Below are positions 6,681 to 10,117 of a stretch of DNA of 10,117 nucleotides, in pieces. Origin of the DNA: Burkholderiales bacterium (GTDB lineage: Bacteria > Pseudomonadota > Gammaproteobacteria > Burkholderiales > Burkholderiaceae_C). A program made the translations under genes and the position numbers. Each line of letters opens with the position of its first letter. Positions within the stretch are counted from its first letter, which is position 1. The stretch covers positions 1 through 10,117 of the forward strand of contig SBFU01000425.1 in the NCBI GenBank assembly GCA_006227785.1, in the 5' to 3' direction. The notes beneath the pieces are model-generated. The model was not told the DNA's origin, searched no databases, and worked only from the letters and a program-made list of their open reading frames with translations.

Positions 6681-7349
6681 ATGCCCCGCAAGTCCCAACG
6701 CGGCTATTACGTCCGCGGCCACTTTGTTGCCGAAGGCAGCGAGCTCGATCTTGAACTCAAACGCGAGGCCAAGGGCGACACCGACCGCAGCAAGACCGAC
6801 CTCAAGCGCGAGAGCGAACACCTGCAAAAGCTGGGAGAAGCCTTGCTGACCCTGCGCAGCGACCTGATGGCGCGGCTGCGGGAGCGCCATGAGCTCTCGG
6901 ACAAGCTGATCGACGCCCTGGACGAGGCCCGCCGCATCACCAATTTCGAGGGCCGTCGGCGGCAGATGCAGTTCATCGGCAAGCTTATGCGCGCGCTGGA
7001 GCCGCAGGTCATCACCGACATCGAGTCGGCACTGGAGGAGCAGCGCAAGCCTTCGGCCCGCGAAACCCTGGCGCTGCACCAGGCCGAGCAATGGCGCGAC
7101 CGGCTGGTCCAGGACGATGGCGCCCTGACCGACTGGCTGAACACCCACCCCGAGGCCGATGTCCAGCACCTGCGCAACCTCATCCGCCAGGCCCGCAAGG
7201 ACGCCCAGGCCAGCGCCGCCCAGGAGCGTCCGGGTGAAGCCCAGCGCCACGGCCGTGCCTACCGAGAGATCTTCCAGATCGTGCGGTCGGCCCTGGCCAG
7301 TCACGACACGGACGACCACAACGACCCAGCCGAGGAAAACCAACCATGA
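6681..7349 (+). CDS. darP: DarP (YjgA), 50S ribosome assembly factor
   Basis: 222-residue, highly charged, mostly helical protein of the DarP/YjgA family (DUF615). In Escherichia it binds late 50S precursors and helps peptidyl-transferase-centre maturation. The N-terminus MPRKSQRGYYVRGHFVAEGSE is the betaproteobacterial form, followed by SKTDLKRESEHLQKLGEALL (37-56). The signature ITNFEGRRRQMQFIGKLMR (86-104) is very well conserved. HPEADVQHLRNLIRQARKD (156-174) and RAYREIFQ (192-199) make up the C-terminal helical bundle. It is longer than Escherichia YjgA (183) through an acidic tail and inter-domain differences. The frame stays open upstream to 6279, but ATG 6681 matches the family's start and the extra part is antisense to pmbA. 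The stop overlaps the mog start in ATGA (7346-7349), suggesting translational coupling. Confidence 0.93.
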   Translation: MPRKSQRGYYVRGHFVAEGSELDLELKREAKGDTDRSKTDLKRESEHLQKLGEALLTLRSDLMARLRERHELSDKLIDALDEARRITNFEGRRRQMQFIGKLMRALEPQVITDIESALEEQRKPSARETLALHQAEQWRDRLVQDDGALTDWLNTHPEADVQHLRNLIRQARKDAQASAAQERPGEAQRHGRAYREIFQIVRSALASHDTDDHNDPAEENQP

Positions 7350-7945
7350 GCGACACCAACAGCTTCGACCCGGTCCGCATCGGCATCGTGTCCATCAGTG
7401 ACCGCGCCAGCAGTGGCGTCTACGAAGACAAGGGACTGCCGGCCCTGCAGGACTGGCTGACGCGGGCGCTGAAGAACCCGATCCATTTCGAGCCGCGCCT
7501 GATTCCCGACGAACAGGCCGTGATCAGCCAGACCCTGATCGAGCTCGTGGACGCGGGCTGCGCCCTGGTCCTGACCACCGGTGGAACAGGCCCCGCCCTG
7601 CGGGACTTCACACCCGAGGCCACCCTGGCGGTGGCCCACAAGGAAATGCCTGGCTTTGGCGAGCAGATGCGCCAGATCAGCCTGGCCTTCGTGCCCACCG
7701 CCATCCTCTCGCGCCAGGTCGCGGTGATCCGCGACCGCAGCCTGATCATCAACCTCCCAGGGCAGCCCAAGGCGATTGCCGAGACCCTGGAGGGCGCTCG
7801 CAACGCGGACGGTTCGGTGCGCGTCAACGGCATCTTCGCGGCAGTGCCCTACTGCATCGACCTGATCGGCGGCCCCTACCTCGAAACCAACGACGATATC
7901 GTCAAAGGCTGGCGACCGAAGAGTGCCGTTCGGCCTGCTCGCTGA
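7346..7945 (+). CDS. mog: Molybdopterin adenylyltransferase Mog
   Basis: 199 residues (Escherichia Mog has 195). It transfers AMP from ATP to molybdopterin, preparing it for molybdate insertion by MoeA, in the cytoplasm. The MoCF fold starts with RIGIVSISDRASSGVYEDKG (11-30). The nucleotide/pterin loop LTTGGTGPALRDFTPEAT (76-93) follows, then EMPGFGEQMRQISLAFVPTA (100-119), SRQVAVIRD (122-130) and NLPGQPKAI (136-144). The run HGIFA/NGIFAAVPYCIDLIGGPYLET near 161-181 and the closing RPKSAVR are the Mog-type C-terminus and separate it from MoaB. The ATG overlaps the darP stop by 4 bases; GAGGA at 7332-7336 could serve as its ribosome binding site, 9 bases away. slyD follows after 20 bp. No other molybdenum-cofactor gene is visible, so the rest of the pathway must lie elsewhere. 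Confidence 0.95.
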   Translation: MSDTNSFDPVRIGIVSISDRASSGVYEDKGLPALQDWLTRALKNPIHFEPRLIPDEQAVISQTLIELVDAGCALVLTTGGTGPALRDFTPEATLAVAHKEMPGFGEQMRQISLAFVPTAILSRQVAVIRDRSLIINLPGQPKAIAETLEGARNADGSVRVNGIFAAVPYCIDLIGGPYLETNDDIVKGWRPKSAVRPAR

Positions 7946-7954
7946 GCACATACT

Positions 7955-7960
7955 GGGAAG
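7955..7960 (+). promoter_or_regulatory. Ribosome binding site of slyD
   Basis: GGGAAG, a near Shine-Dalgarno sequence, lies 5 bases before ATG 7966 in the 20-bp gap after mog. It supports the slyD start and independent initiation within the darP-mog-slyD unit. Confidence 0.55.
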
Positions 7961-7965
7961 TTCGC

Positions 7966-8442
7966 ATGAAAATCACCAAAGACACCGTCGTCACCCTCAC
8001 CTTTCGCGCCAGCGACGCCCAAGGCAAGCTGCTGGAGGACGGCAAGACCCCGCGCTCGTACCTGCATGGGGGCTATGACAACACGTTGCCAGGCATCGAA
8101 AAGGCGCTGGAGGGTCAGGAGGCCGGATACCAGGCGACCCTCGCACTGCCGCCGGCTGACGCCTTTGGAGAGCGCGACGAAAGTCTGGTCACCTCCATCC
8201 CCCGCTCCGAGTTTCCACCCGGTGTGAAGGTCGGTGGTCAGCTGCAGGGCCGTGATCAGCAGGGCCAGGAACAGGTCTTCACGGTCACCAAGATCAAGGG
8301 ACCGGTGGTGCATCTGGACGGCAACCACCCCCTGGCCGGCCAGACGCTGACCTTCAGCCTGAAGGTGCTGGAAGTGCGGGCGGCCTCAGCCGAGGAAGTC
8401 GCGCACGGCCATGCGCATGGCGCGCATGGCCACCACCACTGA
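7966..8442 (+). CDS. slyD: SlyD-type FKBP peptidyl-prolyl isomerase with His-rich tail
   Basis: 158-residue cytoplasmic FKBP-type prolyl cis-trans isomerase and chaperone. The FKBP half is split as in SlyD: ITKDTVVTLTFRASDAQGKL and HGGYDNTLPGIEKALEGQEAG (34-54) come first, then LPPADAFGERDE (61-72). An inserted chaperone (IF) domain covers about 73-118, and the chain returns with DGNHPLAGQTLTFSLKVLEV (118-137). The last twelve residues (147-158) contain seven histidines, matching the metal-binding tail by which Escherichia SlyD binds nickel and supports hydrogenase maturation. The tail is shorter than in Escherichia (whole protein 196) and has no cysteines. It is 20 bp behind mog, probably the third gene of that operon. 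It converges with cysE across only 8 bp. Other short SlyD-like FKBPs lack such a tail, so slyD is a reasonable symbol, though the role in nickel supply is inferred. Confidence 0.88.
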   Translation: MKITKDTVVTLTFRASDAQGKLLEDGKTPRSYLHGGYDNTLPGIEKALEGQEAGYQATLALPPADAFGERDESLVTSIPRSEFPPGVKVGGQLQGRDQQGQEQVFTVTKIKGPVVHLDGNHPLAGQTLTFSLKVLEVRAASAEEVAHGHAHGAHGHHH

Positions 8443-8450
8443 GAGGCTGA

Positions 8451-9224
8451 TCATTTACCGACCAGCTGGTTGAGCCTGTCGGCCTCGAAGTGCTCTTCGC
8501 GCGCGGCGTCCTCGGGCACGCAGTCACCGCGCTGGGCGCAGGCCAGCTTTTCTATGGCCTGCCACAGCAGCGCGATCTGGTGTTCCTGGCTGCCGGTCTT
8601 GTCGATCAGACCGCGCATGGCCTGTGACAGAGGATCGTCTTCCTGGGTGATGCCGTAGGCCTGGAACTTGGGCTTGGTTTCTTCGGTGACGTCAGCGCTT
8701 TCTCCCTGCTTGCTCGGGATGATGCGCGCCGGAATGCCCACCGCCGTGGCGCCGGCCGGAACGGGCTTGATGACCACCGCGTTGCTGCCGATCTTGGCAC
8801 CATCACCCACCTCGAAGCCACCGAGCACCTTGGCCCCGGCACTGACCACCACGTCGCGACCCAGCGTGGGGTGGCGCTTGGTGCCCTTGTACAACGAGGT
8901 GCCACCCAGCGTCACGCCCTGGTAGATGGTGCAGCCGTCGCCGATCTCCGCGGTCTCGCCCACCACGGTGCCCATGGCGTGATCGAAGAAAACGCGTTCA
9001 CCAATGCGGGCACCCGGGTGGATCTCGATACCGGTGAGCCAGCGGGTCAGGTGCGAAATGAAACGCCCCAGCCACTTGAACCCGTGGTTCCAGCACCAGT
9101 GCGCCGGGCGGTGCAGCCAGATGGCATGCAGGCCGGGATAACAGGTGATGACCTCCCAGGTGCTGCGCGCAGCCGGGTCGCGCTCAAGAATGCACTGGAT
9201 GTCGGATCGGAGGCGGGCAAACAT
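8451..9224 (-). CDS. cysE: Serine O-acetyltransferase CysE
   Basis: 257 residues. It acetylates L-serine with acetyl-CoA to O-acetylserine, the first committed step of cysteine synthesis, in the cytoplasm. A short N-terminal helical domain (about 1-60) is followed by the left-handed beta helix of hexapeptide repeats from [11 protein letters not shown] (65-75) to about residue 170. D81-H82 in [13 protein letters not shown] is the catalytic-histidine site, and R117-H118-P119 contributes to the active site. QGVTLGGTS (102-110) and VGIPARII (162-169) are typical. The N-terminal domain is shorter than in Escherichia CysE, resembling the compact class. The helical tail after the beta helix (about 171-257) is longer and unusual in length. 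A short C-terminus normally mediates cysteine feedback and cysteine-synthase docking, so that control may differ here. The gene lies 30 bp behind trmJ, probably one operon. Confidence 0.94.
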   Translation of the reverse strand: MFARLRSDIQCILERDPAARSTWEVITCYPGLHAIWLHRPAHWCWNHGFKWLGRFISHLTRWLTGIEIHPGARIGERVFFDHAMGTVVGETAEIGDGCTIYQGVTLGGTSLYKGTKRHPTLGRDVVVSAGAKVLGGFEVGDGAKIGSNAVVIKPVPAGATAVGIPARIIPSKQGESADVTEETKPKFQAYGITQEDDPLSQAMRGLIDKTGSQEHQIALLWQAIEKLACAQRGDCVPEDAAREEHFEADRLNQLVGK

Positions 9225-9254
9225 GGTCTTTTGCAGTCGGGACGGCCATGCAGT

Positions 9255-10022
9255 CTACCGCTTTGACCTCGCGGCGGTCTCCAGCATGGCCTTGGCCACA
9301 CCACGGAGAATGTGGATTTCCTCCTCCTGCAAGGCGGCACGGTTGAACATCTGGTTCAGCCGGGGCATGAGTTTCTTGGGTGCCATCGGGTCCAGAAAAT
9401 CGATGGCCACCAGGGCGCGTTCCAGGTGCTCCAGCATGCCGGCCACCGAGGCCGCATCGGCCAGCCGTGGCCCCGCGGAAGCTGGCGCCACGCCTCCGGC
9501 CATGGGCCCGAGCGCGAGACGCCAGTCGTAGGCGATGAGCTGCACGGCGGCGGCCAGGTTGAGCGAACCGAATGACGGGTCAGTGGGGATGCTGAGGCAG
9601 GCGTGGCAGCGGTACACATCCTCATTGCGCATGCCAAACCGTTCGGATCCGAACAGGAACGCAACGCCACCGGGGCGCCCGGGCGCCCCATCTGCGGTCC
9701 CTTCCGACGCACCAGCCAGCAACTGCCGGAAGTGCTCCCGCGGTGATCGGGTCGGTGGACCGAAGTCGCGCGGCGTCATGGCGGTGGCACAAAGGTGATC
9801 GACCCCGTCCAGCGCCTCGTCCAGGGTGTCGACGATGCGGGCCTTGGCCAGCACATCATTGGCCCCGCTGGCGCGCTGAATGGTCTCCTCGCGCCGCAAC
9901 ACGTTGGCCCAGCGGGGCGCCACCAGCACCAGGTCATCGAATCCCATGACTTTCATGGCGCGGGCCGTCCCGCCCACATTGCCGGCATGGCTGGTCTGAA
10001 TCAGGATGAACCGCGTTCTCAT
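9255..10022 (-). CDS. trmJ: TrmJ, tRNA 2'-O-methyltransferase (position 32)
   Basis: 255-residue SPOUT-fold methyltransferase that uses S-adenosylmethionine to methylate the ribose 2'-O of C/U32 in the tRNA anticodon loop. The three TrmH-family motifs are visible: RFILIQTSHAGNVGGTARAM (4-23) with N15 and R21, AFLFGSERFGMRNEDV (121-136), and LSIPTDPSFGSLNLAAAVQ (143-161). A C-terminal helical extension (about 185-255) with LNQMFNRAALQEEEIHILRGV is characteristic of TrmJ rather than TrmL or RlmB. A small Gly/Ala/Pro-rich insertion (about 104-119) precedes motif 2 and contains a perfect 18-bp palindrome in the DNA. The frame is open upstream to 10094, but ATG 10022 is the family start (MRTRFILIQTSH). 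cysE follows 30 bp downstream. The neighbouring gene beyond the right edge is not visible. Confidence 0.93.
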   Translation of the reverse strand: MRTRFILIQTSHAGNVGGTARAMKVMGFDDLVLVAPRWANVLRREETIQRASGANDVLAKARIVDTLDEALDGVDHLCATAMTPRDFGPPTRSPREHFRQLLAGASEGTADGAPGRPGGVAFLFGSERFGMRNEDVYRCHACLSIPTDPSFGSLNLAAAVQLIAYDWRLALGPMAGGVAPASAGPRLADAASVAGMLEHLERALVAIDFLDPMAPKKLMPRLNQMFNRAALQEEEIHILRGVAKAMLETAARSKR

Positions 10023-10117
10023 GGCGTGAGGGACTGGGCGCAAGCCCAAAAAAAGGATCGCACAGAAGGGTGCGGGACCGGTAAAATCCCACATTGTCGT
10101 CGCCCCGCATCGCCGGG
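10023..10117. promoter_or_regulatory. Upstream region of trmJ, possibly a bidirectional promoter
   Basis: No gene is seen in this 95-bp end piece. On the plus strand TAAAAT at 10082-10087 resembles a -10 box and would drive a gene beyond the window; in related bacteria suhB often lies divergent from trmJ. For trmJ, a weak pair reads TTTACC (complement of 10080-10085) and TGCGAT (complement of 10057-10062), 17 bp apart. GGGC-GCAA-GCCC at 10037-10048, next to a run of seven A, forms a small hairpin but has no T-run after it in the plus direction. All of these calls are weak. Confidence 0.25.

Noticed and set aside
10037-10055. Hairpin GGGC-GCAA-GCCC beside seven A residues
   Set aside because: On the plus strand the run after the stem is A, not T; on the minus strand the T-run comes before the stem. 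It is not a terminator in either direction, and the stem is only 4 bp.
10023-10094. N-terminal extension of trmJ to 10094
   Set aside because: The 24 extra residues have no counterpart in the family, whose members start at about MRTRFILIQTSH, and they would consume the likely promoter region.

Overview
The window is GC-rich, densely coded chromosomal DNA from a betaproteobacterium, most likely a member of the Burkholderiales close to the Comamonadaceae. The evidence is strong G/C preference at third codon positions, protein families in their beta/gammaproteobacterial form, and a C-run/G-run intergenic repeat of a kind I recognise from comamonad genomes. I identify ten genes with high confidence, plus a LysR-type gene cut by the left edge. 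Most of the window is housekeeping: amino-acid biosynthesis, RNA and ribosome maturation, cofactor synthesis, protein folding and transport. I see no phage, transposon, CRISPR array, toxin-antitoxin pair or tRNA/rRNA gene.

Layout. (1) 1-2161: a divergent lysR-lysA pair, with lysR running off the left end. Between them is a near-ideal LysR-type operator: a 6+3+6 inverted repeat that fits T-N11-A. (2) 2207-2668: a YqeY/GatB-like protein just downstream of lysA. (3) 2792-3994: an orphan periplasmic binding protein of the branched-chain amino acid ABC transporter type, with a clear signal peptide and ribosome binding site. (4) 3995-4119: a repeat-rich intergenic block with a perfect 32-bp direct repeat and a C-run/G-run hairpin, lying between convergent genes. 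(5) 4120-6514 on the minus strand: pmbA (tldE) followed by an EamA-type exporter gene. (6) 6681-8442 on the plus strand: darP, mog and slyD, closely spaced and probably one operon; darP and mog overlap by ATGA. (7) 8451-10022 on the minus strand: trmJ then cysE, separated by 30 bp. (8) 10023-10117: the trmJ upstream region, probably shared with a divergent gene beyond the window.

How the genes work together. LysR and LysA form a local circuit for the last step of lysine synthesis. PmbA is one half of the TldD/TldE protease and is divergent from darP (50S assembly), a pairing common in proteobacteria. Mog (molybdenum cofactor) and SlyD (nickel-binding chaperone and prolyl isomerase) follow darP. 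CysE starts cysteine synthesis and is coupled to the tRNA methyltransferase TrmJ. I find no convincing undescribed system. The points most worth a second look are the lysR-lysA operator, the Escherichia-like character of that gene pair, and the repeat block at 4002-4118.
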